Below, in pieces: positions 32,566 to 41,748 of a stretch of DNA of 64,000 nucleotides (positions are counted from its first letter, which is position 1; every line of letters begins with the position of its first letter). The stretch is taken from assembly GCF_002008365.1 (NCBI RefSeq), contig NZ_MRDL01000051.1, forward strand, positions 806,001-870,000, read 5' to 3'. The position numbers and the translations under genes are program-made. The notes beneath the pieces are model-generated. The model made no database searches, had not been told where the DNA came from, and worked only from the letters and a program-made list of their open reading frames with translations. This DNA is from Rhizobium leguminosarum bv. viciae USDA 2370 (GTDB lineage: Bacteria; Pseudomonadota; Alphaproteobacteria; Rhizobiales; Rhizobiaceae).

Positions 32566-34161
32566 TTACTGGGTTTCGACCTTCGTCACGTTCTCGAGAC
32601 GCGTTAACTGAGACGGATGCCCCACATATCCCTCGACCTTGCTGGACAGGACGATCGGCTCAAAGCGCTCGAAGAGCGGAAGCACCGCCGGCTTCTGTTC
32701 GACAAACATCTTCTGCATCTGAACGTAGAGTTCGCCGCGCTTCTTGGCGTCCGGTTCCATCGATGCTTTCGCCGTCAGCGCGGTAAGTTCCGGGATGTCC
32801 CAGGCCGAGCGCCAGACGAAATTGCCGGCATTGTTGGCTTCCTTCGAGTTGTCGGGATTGGAGGAAAACTGCTCCATCGAGCCGAGAACGTTCGGCATGT
32901 AGGCGCTGGTCTGCGGGATCAGCAGATCAAAATCCCTGGCGCGATGGGCGGCGATGATTTCCGAGCCGTTGCCCTGCTGGATGTCGATCTTGATGCCGAC
33001 CTGAGCAAGCGATGCCTGGATGGCGGTGGCAAGATCGATGCGCGGCGTTTGCGCGATGGTCTTCAGCGAAAGCGAGAAGCCGTCCTTGAAGCCTGCCTCG
33101 CTCAGCAGCTGCTTGGACTTTTCAACGTCGAGATGCCAATCGGGATTGGGGATGGCATATTCGAAATTCTCCGGAACGGGAACGTTTCTGGCCCGGCCGT
33201 AAGGACCCATAATGGTCTTTTCGATGCCCTTATAGTCGATGCCGTAGGCAATGGCTTCGCGAACCTTCGGGTTGGCGAGGTATTTGTTGCCGGCATTCAT
33301 CGACAGCACATAGAAACCGCCCGTCGGAATGCGCTGGATGGCAAAGCCCTTCTTGCTCTGGAACGTCGCGAGATCCGAGGCGGTCAGGGCGCTGGCAATA
33401 TCGATGTCGCCGCGTTCGAGCATCAGCCGCTCGACCTGGCTTTCAGGCACATGCCGGACGATGACGCGACGCATCTTCGGCGCCCCGGCCATATAGTCCT
33501 TGTTGGCATCGAGAATCACCAGTTCGTTCGGAGACCAGCGATTGAGGGTGAACGGACCGGAGCCGGCCGAATGGGTTCGCATCCAGGCGTTTCCGTAGTC
33601 ATTATCAACGGCGTGGCTCTCGACCTCGACGCTGTCGACCACGCTGGTGGTGGTCGTCGTCAGCCGGTAGAGCAGAAGCTCTGCCGTCACCTGGTCGGAG
33701 AGATCGATCCGCACCGTCTGGTCGTCGACGGCCTTGACGAGCTTTTCGACATTGTCCTTGTCGTAACCGACGCGCTTGAGGTTGGCGGCGGCGGCCTGAT
33801 CCATCTTCAGGAGCCGCGCCAGCGAGTAGACGACATCCTTGGAGGTGACCGGGTTACCGGAGGCGAAATTGGCCTTGCGCAGCGTAAACGTGATGCCCTT
33901 GTCGTCAACCTTCCAGCTTTCCGCCAGCTGCGGAAGAATTTTGCCGTCCGCTGTGCTGGCGACCAGCCGATCGTAAAGGTTCGACATGATCTCGACCGCT
34001 TTGCCTTCGGTCGCCTGCTGCGGATCCAGCGACAAAACCTGCGCCAGCGAGGTGCCGACCACTAGCTGGTCCTGTGGGGTGGCAGCCTGCAACTGCGGTG
34101 CAGCGATCGTCAGGGCGCCGATGACGGCGCCGACGAACAAGCCCTTAGAAAAATGCTTCAT
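32566..34161 (-). CDS. Dpp/Opp-type ABC transporter substrate-binding protein
   Basis: This 531-residue periplasmic protein has a signal peptide (LFVGAVIGALTIAAPQLQA) and the large family-5 solute-binding fold used for peptides, nickel, opines and oligosaccharides. Although the family name suggests peptides, the neighbouring divergent genes encode uronate-catabolic enzymes, so a uronic-acid-containing oligosaccharide or glycoside is a plausible ligand. It is the first gene of the importer operon. A pair of candidate operator sites lies 30-60 bp upstream. Confidence 0.92.
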   Translation of the reverse strand: MKHFSKGLFVGAVIGALTIAAPQLQAATPQDQLVVGTSLAQVLSLDPQQATEGKAVEIMSNLYDRLVASTADGKILPQLAESWKVDDKGITFTLRKANFASGNPVTSKDVVYSLARLLKMDQAAAANLKRVGYDKDNVEKLVKAVDDQTVRIDLSDQVTAELLLYRLTTTTTSVVDSVEVESHAVDNDYGNAWMRTHSAGSGPFTLNRWSPNELVILDANKDYMAGAPKMRRVIVRHVPESQVERLMLERGDIDIASALTASDLATFQSKKGFAIQRIPTGGFYVLSMNAGNKYLANPKVREAIAYGIDYKGIEKTIMGPYGRARNVPVPENFEYAIPNPDWHLDVEKSKQLLSEAGFKDGFSLSLKTIAQTPRIDLATAIQASLAQVGIKIDIQQGNGSEIIAAHRARDFDLLIPQTSAYMPNVLGSMEQFSSNPDNSKEANNAGNFVWRSAWDIPELTALTAKASMEPDAKKRGELYVQMQKMFVEQKPAVLPLFERFEPIVLSSKVEGYVGHPSQLTRLENVTKVETQ

Positions 34162-34191
34162 TGTAAGTCCTCCCTAGACTACTATAAAAGA

Positions 34192-34222
34192 CATATTATG
34201 TCGCCCGTATGTCGTATTATGA
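34192..34222. promoter_or_regulatory. Candidate operator of the uronate GntR regulator (importer side)
   Basis: The sequence contains CATATTATGTC, repeated exactly at 35027-35037 in front of the mannonate dehydratase gene, followed by a second TATGTCG. It lies between the importer start (34161) and the regulator start (34295). The match across two promoters supports a common regulator. Confidence 0.5.
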
Positions 34223-34294
34223 TTTATCGAAGTCTGATATGATTTGCAAGACCCGAGCGGGAGACTTGATGCAAAGGGATTGGGGGAACGGACA

Positions 34295-35005
34295 ATGACA
34301 ACATTCGGCGGTGGCCGGCAAAGACTGGCGCAACAGGTCATCGATCAGCTGCGGGCGCAAATTGAGACGGGGACGCTGCGTGTCGGCGATCAACTGCCGA
34401 CCGAGCCGCAGCTTGAAGCGACATTCGGCGTCAGCCGCACCGTGGTGCGCGAGGCGATAGCCGATCTGAGGTCGGCAGGCTTCGTCAAGCCGATCCAGGG
34501 CAAAGGCGTTTTTGTCGCGGATCCGAAGGCGCATTCGGTCCTGCCGCTGACGCCGGTGGAAATCAAAAGCATTCCGGAAACCCTGGAGTTGCTGGAGTTT
34601 CGCATGGCGGCCGAGGGTGAAGCGGCGGCAATTGCCGCCTATCGCCGCACCGCCGAGCAGGAGGCGGCAATCCGTGAGGCCAACCGCAGAATGGCGCACC
34701 TGATTGAAACCGGACAGCAAACCGTGGAAGCGGATTACGCCTTCCACATGGCGATTGCCGCCGCCACGAACAACCGATTCTATGTCGATGTCCTGCGCCA
34801 TTTCGGCCCCAGAGCCATCCCCCGCGGCCAGTTTCCGACACTCCCCGAGGCCAATGACCGCAGCTATCTTCAGAAGGTTTATGCCGAACATGTCGAAATC
34901 CTGTCGGCAATCGCCGATCAGGATCCCGAACGCGCCCGCCAGGCAATGCGCGCACATATGCTGGCCAGCCAACGCCGCTACCGCATGCTCGCCGAGCAGC
35001 AATAG
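34295..35005 (+). CDS. GntR-family regulator (FadR/FCD type) of the uronate locus
   Basis: This 236-residue regulator has an N-terminal winged helix (LPTEPQLEATFGVSRTVVRE) and a helical FCD domain. Regulators of this subgroup often respond to sugar acids, as ExuR and UxuR do. It stands between the divergent importer operon and the two catabolic genes, and repeated sites in both promoters make it the probable repressor of all of them. The ATG at 34295 was chosen over an upstream in-frame codon at 34244, which lies in the promoter region. Confidence 0.9.
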   Translation: MTTFGGGRQRLAQQVIDQLRAQIETGTLRVGDQLPTEPQLEATFGVSRTVVREAIADLRSAGFVKPIQGKGVFVADPKAHSVLPLTPVEIKSIPETLELLEFRMAAEGEAAAIAAYRRTAEQEAAIREANRRMAHLIETGQQTVEADYAFHMAIAAATNNRFYVDVLRHFGPRAIPRGQFPTLPEANDRSYLQKVYAEHVEILSAIADQDPERARQAMRAHMLASQRRYRMLAEQQ

Positions 35006-35026
35006 GGCTCGACACTCTTCAAAATT

Positions 35027-35053
35027 CATATTATGTCATATGACATTATGTAA
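35027..35053. promoter_or_regulatory. Operator palindrome before the mannonate dehydratase gene
   Basis: ATGTCATATGACAT at 35033-35046 is a perfect 14-bp palindrome, embedded in a larger AT-rich near-symmetry. The left flank CATATTATGTC is identical to the copy upstream of the importer. It ends 18 bp before the ATG at 35071, a good position for repression. Confidence 0.6.
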
Positions 35054-35070
35054 TTTCGAAAGAGACTCAA

Positions 35071-36045
35071 ATGTATCTGGGAACACAGGTCGCCGCGCGG
35101 GATGACGACGATTATCGTATCTTCGCGCAACTGGGTGTGAAGCATATCAATGCCGACCCGCCGGGAAAGCCGAGCAGCTGGACGCTGTCCGACCTCGAGC
35201 GCCATCGCGACAAGGTCGAAAGCTTCGGCCTGATCCTCGACATGATTCAATTGCCGCTGCCCTCGCAGCCGATCGAGAAGGCTTCCTATCCCGATATCCT
35301 GCTTGCCGGCCCCGAGCGCGACAGACAGATCGACGCCGTCTGCAAGTTGATCGAGAATGTTGCGGCGGCCGGCATTCCTTCGGTGAAGTACAATCTCAAC
35401 CTGATCGGCATTCCCCGCACGCCGGATGAACCGGGACGCGGCGGGTCGCTGAATGCCAGCTTCCGCTGGGACAAGACGGATCAGCAGGCCGAGCCCGGTC
35501 TTGCCGGCGTGCTTTCCGAGGACGAAAACTGGGAGCGGATCGATTATTTCCTGGAACGCGTCGTTCCTGTCGCTGCAAGCAACCGCGTCCGGCTCGCCTG
35601 CCATCCGCACGATCCCTATACGCCGCCGGGCTATCGCGGCGTCACGCGGGTGCTGGGCACGGTGGAAGGCCTGAAGAAGTTCGTGCTGATGCGCGAAAAC
35701 CCCTATCACGGCCTCAATTTCTGCCAGGGCTCGATCGGCGAGATGCTGGAAAATCCCGGCAATGAAATCGACGATGTCATTCGCTGGTTCGGCCAGCGCG
35801 GCAAGATCTTCAATGTTCACTTCCGCAATATTCGCGGCGGCAAGCTGTCCTTCATGGAGACCTTCCCTGAGGAAGGCGACATGGACATGGTCCGTTCGGC
35901 CAGGATCTACAAGGAGGTGGGCTTCAAATACATGCTGATGCCCGACCATGTACCGACCGTCAGCGGCAAGGACCCAACCGCCACCGCATTTGCCTTCTGC
36001 TACGGCTATATCGCTGCACTTCTGCAAGTGCTCGACAGCGAGTGA
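35071..36045 (+). CDS. uxuA: Mannonate dehydratase
   Basis: This 324-residue TIM-barrel enzyme dehydrates D-mannonate to 2-keto-3-deoxy-D-gluconate in hexuronate breakdown. Recognisable family segments are the start YRIFAQLGVKHINADPP, the metal-site region RLACHPHDPYTP and the closing KYMLMPDHVPTVSGKDPT. It is of the shorter UxuA type (E. coli UxuA has about 394 residues). A perfect palindrome stands immediately upstream, and a 5-keto-4-deoxyglucarate dehydratase gene follows 32 bp later. No mannonate oxidoreductase or uronate isomerase is in the window. Confidence 0.92.
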   Translation: MYLGTQVAARDDDDYRIFAQLGVKHINADPPGKPSSWTLSDLERHRDKVESFGLILDMIQLPLPSQPIEKASYPDILLAGPERDRQIDAVCKLIENVAAAGIPSVKYNLNLIGIPRTPDEPGRGGSLNASFRWDKTDQQAEPGLAGVLSEDENWERIDYFLERVVPVAASNRVRLACHPHDPYTPPGYRGVTRVLGTVEGLKKFVLMRENPYHGLNFCQGSIGEMLENPGNEIDDVIRWFGQRGKIFNVHFRNIRGGKLSFMETFPEEGDMDMVRSARIYKEVGFKYMLMPDHVPTVSGKDPTATAFAFCYGYIAALLQVLDSE

Positions 36046-36077
36046 CCCGGTTTTCAACACCTAAGAAATAGGACTTC

Positions 36078-37004
36078 ATGATGAACCCGATTGAATTGAA
36101 GAAGGCCGTCGGTAGTGGTCTCCTGTCGTTTCCGGTGACCCATTTCGACGATCAACTCAAATTTGACGAAGCCAAGTACCGCCGTCATGTCGAGTGGCTT
36201 TCCGGTTATGACGCTGCTGCGCTGTTTGCCGCCGGCGGCACCGGGGAGTTCTTCTCTCTCAATCCGGCCGAGATTCCGCAGGTTGTCCGGGCCGCCAAGG
36301 CGTCGGCCGGCAAGACGCCGATCATTTCGGGAACCGGCTATGGTACGTCACTCGCCATCGAGATCGCCGTCGCGGCCGAGAAGGCCGGCGCCGACGGACT
36401 GCTGCTGTTGCCCCCCTATCTGATGTTTGCCGAACAGGCGGGTCTCATCGCCCATGTCAAGGCAGTCTGCCAATCGGTCGGCATCGGCGTCATCGTCTAT
36501 AACCGCGACAACGCCATTCTTTCAGCCGACAGCATCGCGCGCCTGGCGGAGGAATGCCCGAACCTGATCGGCTTCAAGGACGGCGTCGGCGATGTCGACA
36601 AGGTGATCGAGATTACCACCCTGCTTGGTGACCGTCTCGTCTATGTCGGCGGCATGCCGACCCATGAGGTTTATGCGCAGGCCTATTTTGCCGCAGGCGT
36701 GACGACCTATTCATCGGCCGTTTTCAACTTCGTACCCGCCCTCGCCCAGCGCTTTTACGGCGCCTTGCGCACCGGCGATCAGGCGACGGTCGACGAGATC
36801 CTGAAAGGCTTCTTCTTTCCCTTCGTCGCCTTGCGCAACCGCAAGAAGGGATACGCCGTCTCGATCATCAAGGCCGGCCTTCGCGTCCTCGGGCAGAACC
36901 CCGGCCCCGTGCGCCCGCCTCTGACGGATCTTTCCCAGGAAGAGGTCGCGCTGCTGGAAAAGATCGTCCAGGCCAACGGCGTCACACGGATCGCGGCGGA
37001 ATAA
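36078..37004 (+). CDS. kdgD: 5-dehydro-4-deoxyglucarate dehydratase
   Basis: This 308-residue protein of the DHDPS/NAL aldolase family decarboxylates and dehydrates 5-keto-4-deoxyglucarate to 2-oxoglutarate semialdehyde. Family marks are SGLLSFPVTHFD, AAGGTGEFFSL, the tyrosine in IVYNRDNA and the Schiff-base lysine in IGFKDGVGD. KDGDH is also marked by YSSAVFNFVP. An ATG pair lies at 36078 and 36081, so the start may be one codon later. It is co-directional with the mannonate dehydratase gene, which belongs to a different uronate branch. Confidence 0.9.
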   Translation: MMNPIELKKAVGSGLLSFPVTHFDDQLKFDEAKYRRHVEWLSGYDAAALFAAGGTGEFFSLNPAEIPQVVRAAKASAGKTPIISGTGYGTSLAIEIAVAAEKAGADGLLLLPPYLMFAEQAGLIAHVKAVCQSVGIGVIVYNRDNAILSADSIARLAEECPNLIGFKDGVGDVDKVIEITTLLGDRLVYVGGMPTHEVYAQAYFAAGVTTYSSAVFNFVPALAQRFYGALRTGDQATVDEILKGFFFPFVALRNRKKGYAVSIIKAGLRVLGQNPGPVRPPLTDLSQEEVALLEKIVQANGVTRIAAE

Positions 37005-37023
37005 TATATCGCTGTAGTTGGTC

Positions 37024-37039
37024 GCCGGGGTGGCCCGGC
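37024..37039 (+). terminator. Possible terminator hairpin after kdgD
   Basis: GCCGGG and CCCGGC form a 6-bp stem around a GTGG loop, 19 bp after the stop codon. No T-run follows, so factor-independent termination is doubtful. Confidence 0.25.
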
Positions 37040-37099
37040 GGCTGTCCGGTTCGCACCAACAACAGACCAGCGCCGCACTGGCAACCGCCGGAATAGGAC

Positions 37100-37600
37100 T
37101 CAGCCATCACGCCCCCTCACCGCCCATGAGGTGGTATCGTGATCGGGGTGCTGGTTGCTGCTCTCCTTGATCGCCGCGGCCCAGTCGGCGCCGTTGTCTT
37201 CGGTCGCACCGGTATTTTCTATGCCCGTGATCGTATCGAACCAAGCCACCATGTTCTCGGTGCAGGTATTGGCAAGCGGCAAGAAGGCATGCGGATCGTC
37301 AAGCGAACCGATCATCAGGTTGGTGCGGCCGTTTTCGAGGTGGTGGAAGAACAATGGCGTGCCGCAATTGGCGCAAAAGCCGCGCTCGACAAGCTCCGAG
37401 CTCTTCCAGACGCTTGGCTTGCCGCGTGTCCAGCTGAGCGCATCATCGGGCGCGGCGACGAGCGCGGCAAAGATGTTGCCCGAGGCTTTCTGGCACATGC
37501 GGCAATGGCAGAGATGCGAATTGTCAAGCATAGCGGTTGCGTGGTAGCGCACGGCACCGCACTGGCAGCCGCCGCTCACCTCCATCTCGATGCGTTTCAT
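37100..37600 (-). CDS. GFA-family (Gfa/CENP-V fold) zinc protein
   Basis: This 166-residue protein has the GFA cysteine pattern CQCG (near residue 12), CHCRMC (near 31) and CANCG (near 76). Family proteins bind zinc and some react with glutathione adducts, but most are uncharacterised. The C-terminal 45 residues are hydrophilic. It converges on the uronate gene cluster and seems unrelated to it. A purine-rich GAGGAGAAAA ribosome site precedes the ATG. Confidence 0.87.
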   Translation of the reverse strand: MKRIEMEVSGGCQCGAVRYHATAMLDNSHLCHCRMCQKASGNIFAALVAAPDDALSWTRGKPSVWKSSELVERGFCANCGTPLFFHHLENGRTNLMIGSLDDPHAFLPLANTCTENMVAWFDTITGIENTGATEDNGADWAAAIKESSNQHPDHDTTSWAVRGRDG

Positions 37601-37830
37601 TTTTCTCCTCCTTCAAGAGGCGGGTTTGGGCTTAATCTCTTTTAGGTTTTCGTCGCTTTCCCGCTGCCCGAAGCTGTCATGCGGCCTTAGTGGTACGTCA
37701 CGACGGGATTGAACACCCTTTGCAGGAAGGGCCTGAGAGCTCCCTGCATGTCGTTCCTTGGAATTTGATGTCCACACCCGCTCATCCGTCCGTTTCGATC
37801 TTTTGAACAAGCAGGGGCTGGTTATCCGCC

Positions 37831-38427
37831 CTATTCATTGGCCACCGAGTAGGCAGCAGCAAATTCCTTGGCCAAGGCTTCAAGTGCTTCCGGGTAAGCT
37901 ACATCAACACACTGAAGTTTGGCGTCTCGCGCTGCCTCTAACATTTCCCTCTTGTCGCGGATCGAACGCTCTACAAATTTCTCGATGATCAAAGCTGCCG
38001 ACTGAGCGGCGTCCTTGTAGCCGGCTTCTTCCATCATGCGGGCACGTAAGAAGTCGTCTTCTGCGTACAGAAATACGGTTCTGACGAGGTTTGGGTCGAG
38101 ATTCGTCATATATTCTGGCCGCAGTGCTGACCCTTCAAGTACGAAAGGCTTCAAAAGCCGCCTGTGATTTTCGATGATCTGACATATGTACGGCCACATA
38201 TTCTCGTGATGAACCTTCAAAAACCAATGCACTGTATCGTCGGAGAGACGTGAATAATATTCAGCTACCTGGGGACGGAGCGTCGGCCACGGTCTACCGG
38301 GGTGGCGGCCCAATTTGTCGGTGGAAATGAGTTCCCTACCAAGCGAGACAGCCAAGCGCTTTGCCAGTGTGGATTTTCCAACATGCGAACTGCCACCAAT
38401 CAAAATCCCCAAGTGGTGTTGCTGCAT
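37831..38427 (-). CDS. P-loop kinase-like NTPase
   Basis: This 198-residue protein begins with a Walker A loop (GSSHVGKST, residues 12-20) and continues as a small alpha/beta NTPase with LKPFVLEGSALRPEY as the likely Walker B region. The overall shape suggests a nucleotide, 2-phosphoglycerate or small-molecule kinase. Codon use (more AT-rich than neighbours) hints at recent acquisition. No neighbour gives a substrate. Confidence 0.8.
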   Translation of the reverse strand: MQQHHLGILIGGSSHVGKSTLAKRLAVSLGRELISTDKLGRHPGRPWPTLRPQVAEYYSRLSDDTVHWFLKVHHENMWPYICQIIENHRRLLKPFVLEGSALRPEYMTNLDPNLVRTVFLYAEDDFLRARMMEEAGYKDAAQSAALIIEKFVERSIRDKREMLEAARDAKLQCVDVAYPEALEALAKEFAAAYSVANE

Positions 38428-38840
38428 CCTCTGACCTCCAGTATCGCGATCAATTGGTCACTAATATTCGCAGTTGATGACTGCTTTTGGCGAATTGCCA
38501 GCGCTCCACGGCCGGTGGCGTTTGCCATGCATTTGCAGAGCCATTTCCAGAAGGAAATCCTCAGATAGAGCGCAGCTGGTGGTTTAAAAGTGCCGGAAGC
38601 TGGCTAGACCAGCGGCATCAGTCCATAGCCGATGGGTGCCAATCGCTCGGTCACGTTAAGGACGGTCCACATTGCGGCCGATTCCGCCCAGACGGCCATA
38701 TCGGCATTACCTGTATGCGCGAACCATCGGACTTGCTCATCTCAGAAATGGTCGCGATCACCCACGGCAAAGGTGGCAGCAAACCGGGGCTGGTTTCGGC
38801 GATCTCCCGGGCCGAGGATTCCCATGCCCCATTCTTGCGT
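38428..38840 (-). other. Intergenic stretch with possible gene remnant
   Basis: No intact gene is visible in these 413 bp. On the minus strand an open segment of about 50 codons at 38608-38760 (reading ADMAVWAESAAMWTVLN, ending at a TAG near 38608) looks like a protein fragment, perhaps a nitroreductase-like or other enzyme C-terminus. It has an in-frame stop upstream and no start with a ribosome site. Confidence 0.4.
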
Positions 38841-39914
38841 CTACAGCGCCACACCGGTGCCGCGGTCGAAGACGTGCACCTGATCGCTGGTGATGCTTGC
38901 CTCGAACACGGCGCCGTAACGGGCGGGATATTCGCCATCGACGATGGCGGTCACCTGCTGTCCGGCAAGATCGAAGACCACGTGGGTCTGGGCGCCTGTC
39001 GGTTCCACCAGCATCGTCCGGCCGGCGAGCGGCGTGCCGGCGGCAACACCGGGAACGAGATGTTCGGGGCGCAGGCCGATGGTGATGGCCTGGCCGGGCT
39101 TGACCTTGCGGTCGGGCGCGATGCGGATCGCCGTGCCGTCACCGAGGCGGGCGGCCGGCTCACCGTTTTCGCCGTCGACGGTGCCGTCCAGCATGTTCAT
39201 CGCCGGCGATCCGATGAAGGCGGCGACGAAGAGATTGGCCGGTTTCCTGTAGAGTTCGAGCGGCGTGCCCTGCTGCTCCACCCTGCCCTGATTGAGCACG
39301 ACGATGCGGTCGGCAAGCGTCATTGCTTCGATCTGGTCGTGGGTGACATAGATCGACGTCGTCCTGACCTTCTGGTGCAGCGTCTTGATTTCAGAGCGCA
39401 TCTGCACGCGCAGCTTGGCATCGAGATTGGACAGCGGTTCGTCGAACAGGAAGACGGCCGGATTGCGCACGACAGCGCGACCCATGGCGACACGCTGGCG
39501 CTGGCCGCCGGAAAGCTGGGCCGGCTTGCGGTCGAGGAGCTCGGCGAGATCCAGCATACGGGCAGCCTCTGCCACCCGGAGCTCGATCTGGGGTTTGGCA
39601 ACGCCGGCGAGCTTCAGATTGAAGCCCATGTTTTCAGCCACGGTCATGTGCGGATAGAGCGCGTAGGATTGGAAGACCATGGCAATGTTGCGTTCGCGCG
39701 GCGTCATGGCGTTGACGACCTTGCCGCCGATGGCGATTTCGCCGTCGGTGATCTCCTCGAGGCCGGCGATCATCCGCAGCAGCGTCGATTTTCCGCAACC
39801 GGACGGGCCGACGAGCGCGACGAATTCCCCATCCTCAATATGAAGCGAAATGCCGTGGATGACGTCGACGGCGCCATAGGTCTTGCTGATTTCGGTGAGT
39901 TCAACGGATGCCAT
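38841..39914 (-). CDS. CUT1 sugar ABC transporter ATP-binding protein (UgpC/MalK-like), second system
   Basis: This 357-residue ATPase has Walker A GPSGCGKST, signature LSGGQRQR, Walker B VFLFDEPLSNLD and a C-terminal MalK-like regulatory domain. The ATG at 39914 gives the normal MASVELTEISKTYG start; the open frame upstream is not homologous. It is the last gene of the importer operon. It is clearly a paralogue of the ATPase at 20.7 kb. Confidence 0.94.
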   Translation of the reverse strand: MASVELTEISKTYGAVDVIHGISLHIEDGEFVALVGPSGCGKSTLLRMIAGLEEITDGEIAIGGKVVNAMTPRERNIAMVFQSYALYPHMTVAENMGFNLKLAGVAKPQIELRVAEAARMLDLAELLDRKPAQLSGGQRQRVAMGRAVVRNPAVFLFDEPLSNLDAKLRVQMRSEIKTLHQKVRTTSIYVTHDQIEAMTLADRIVVLNQGRVEQQGTPLELYRKPANLFVAAFIGSPAMNMLDGTVDGENGEPAARLGDGTAIRIAPDRKVKPGQAITIGLRPEHLVPGVAAGTPLAGRTMLVEPTGAQTHVVFDLAGQQVTAIVDGEYPARYGAVFEASITSDQVHVFDRGTGVAL

Positions 39915-39937
39915 GATTGCACTCCAACGGTTCGGGC

Positions 39938-40786
39938 TCAGGACTTCACGGCGCCGGCGGTCAGACCGGCGATGATGTGTCTCTGGGCGACGAAAAAGAC
40001 GATGATGGTGGGAAGGATGGTCAGCGTGATGAAGGCCAGCACCAGCTGCCACTCTGTGCCGTACTCGCCGCGATAGACCATGATGCCGAGCGGCCAGGGA
40101 TATTTCGATTCCGAATTCAGCATGATCAGCGGCAGGATGTAGCTGTTCCAACTGCCGACGAAGGAAATGATGCTGACAGTGGCGACGATCGGGCGCGAAA
40201 GCGGCAGCGAGATGTGCCAGAAGAATCTGAGATAGCCGCAACCGTCGACGAAGGCCGCCTGAAACAATTCTTCCGGAAGGTTGCGGAAATAGTTTCGAAA
40301 CAGCAGGATGCTCATGCCAAGGCCAAAAGCCACCTGCGGCAGCACCACACCCCAATAGGTATCGAGCAGGCCGAGATCGCGGATGCGGATGAAGAGCGGC
40401 AGGATCGCGGTCGCCGCCGGAAACATCAGGCCGAGCAGGAAATAATTGAGCAGGAACGACGATCCGAAAAACCGGACATGGGCAAAGGCGAAAGCCGCCA
40501 TCGACGAGACAATCAGCGTCAGGAGGACGGTGAGCGACGCGATCACCAGGGAATTGCCGATCTGCAGCCAGTAGCGCTCACCGAAAAGAATGTCGGTATA
40601 GTTCGCCCATTGCCACTCCGTCGGCAGGCCGAAGGGATTGGTGCGCAGGTCGCCCAGCGTCTTGAAGCCGCCGAGTGCGGTCGTCAGCAGCGGCACAAGC
40701 ACGATTGCGGCAATGAGGCTCAGCGACGCGTAGAGATAGACGCGTGTCGACGTGCTCATGCGGATGGAAGAGCTCATATCAGTCAT
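39938..40786 (-). CDS. CUT1 sugar ABC transporter permease (MalG-like), second system
   Basis: This 282-residue permease has six helices and the EAA loop FQAAFVDGCGYLRFFWHISLP. The first helix and following segment are of normal length for the family. It overlaps the upstream permease by 8 bp and is followed 23 bp later by the ATPase gene. Confidence 0.93.
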   Translation of the reverse strand: MTDMSSSIRMSTSTRVYLYASLSLIAAIVLVPLLTTALGGFKTLGDLRTNPFGLPTEWQWANYTDILFGERYWLQIGNSLVIASLTVLLTLIVSSMAAFAFAHVRFFGSSFLLNYFLLGLMFPAATAILPLFIRIRDLGLLDTYWGVVLPQVAFGLGMSILLFRNYFRNLPEELFQAAFVDGCGYLRFFWHISLPLSRPIVATVSIISFVGSWNSYILPLIMLNSESKYPWPLGIMVYRGEYGTEWQLVLAFITLTILPTIIVFFVAQRHIIAGLTAGAVKS

Positions 40787-41735
40787 GGCGCATGAATATC
40801 CTTTTGTAACCGAAGGCGAGCGTCACGCAGATGATGAAGAGCACGACGCCGACGGCGCTGCCGAGGCCGACCTGCATGCGCATGACGCCATAGGTGTAGA
40901 GGAAGGTGACCATCGTCTGTGTGGAGTTGGACGGCCCGCCGCCTGTCAGCGGCATGATCATGTCGAAGAGCTGCAGCGAGCCGACGACGGCAAAGAAGAT
41001 GGAAAGACGCAAGGTCGAGCCGAGCAGCGGCAGCGTGACGTAACGGAACTTCTGCCAGCCGGTGGCGCCGTCGATTTCGGCTGCCTCCAGCACGCTCTTG
41101 TCGACGGATTGCAGGCCGGCGATGAACAGCATCATGTGAAAGCCGAAATATTTCCAGACGATGACCCCAAGCACGGCATAGATCGCCACGTCCTTGTCGG
41201 CGAGCACGTAAGGGTTGGCGAAGCCGAAGAAGTTGGAAACGGCGGCAAACAGGCCATAGTCGCCATCATAGACGAAGCGCCAGATGAGGCCCGCGGCAAC
41301 GTCGGCCAGCACATAGGGCAGGAAGAAGATCAGGCGGTAGCCGACGACACCCGGAATGCGGTGCGCCAGCATGGTGGCGAGCCAGATGGCGAGCGGCACC
41401 TGGATGCAGATCGAGATCACGATGATCAGGCCATTATTGACCAGCGCCTGGGTAAAGGCCGCATTTCGAAACAGAACCTGGAAATTGCGCAACGCGATGA
41501 ACTCGGTCGGCGTGCCGTAGCCATTCCACTTGTAGAGGCTGTACCAGGCCGCCTCGCCCATCGGCATGATGACGAAGAGCGTGAAAAGCAGCAGCGCCGG
41601 CGGCAGGAAGATCAACAGCACCGCCAGCCGGTCATGGGCGACCGAGCTCTTGCTGTTTGCGGCTCTTTTTGCCGGCCTTGCGGCAGTGGTTATCGACGGG
41701 ACTGAAATATTGGCCATGGATCCTGCTTTCGGCAT
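40779..41735 (-). CDS. CUT1 sugar ABC transporter permease (MalF-like), second system
   Basis: This 318-residue permease has about six helices after a short charged N-terminus, with the EAA loop LEAAEIDGATGWQKFRYVTLP. It starts 64 bp downstream of the binding-protein gene; a strong stem-loop occupies that gap. The channel is completed by the next permease gene. Confidence 0.93.
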   Translation of the reverse strand: MPKAGSMANISVPSITTAARPAKRAANSKSSVAHDRLAVLLIFLPPALLLFTLFVIMPMGEAAWYSLYKWNGYGTPTEFIALRNFQVLFRNAAFTQALVNNGLIIVISICIQVPLAIWLATMLAHRIPGVVGYRLIFFLPYVLADVAAGLIWRFVYDGDYGLFAAVSNFFGFANPYVLADKDVAIYAVLGVIVWKYFGFHMMLFIAGLQSVDKSVLEAAEIDGATGWQKFRYVTLPLLGSTLRLSIFFAVVGSLQLFDMIMPLTGGGPSNSTQTMVTFLYTYGVMRMQVGLGSAVGVVLFIICVTLAFGYKRIFMRHD

Positions 41736-41748
41736 GTCGGCAGCAATG

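Noticed and set aside
38487..40076. Very long plus-strand frame opposite the UgpC-like ATPase
   Set aside because: It is a high-GC antisense shadow of the ATPase and permease, without any recognisable fold or ribosome site.
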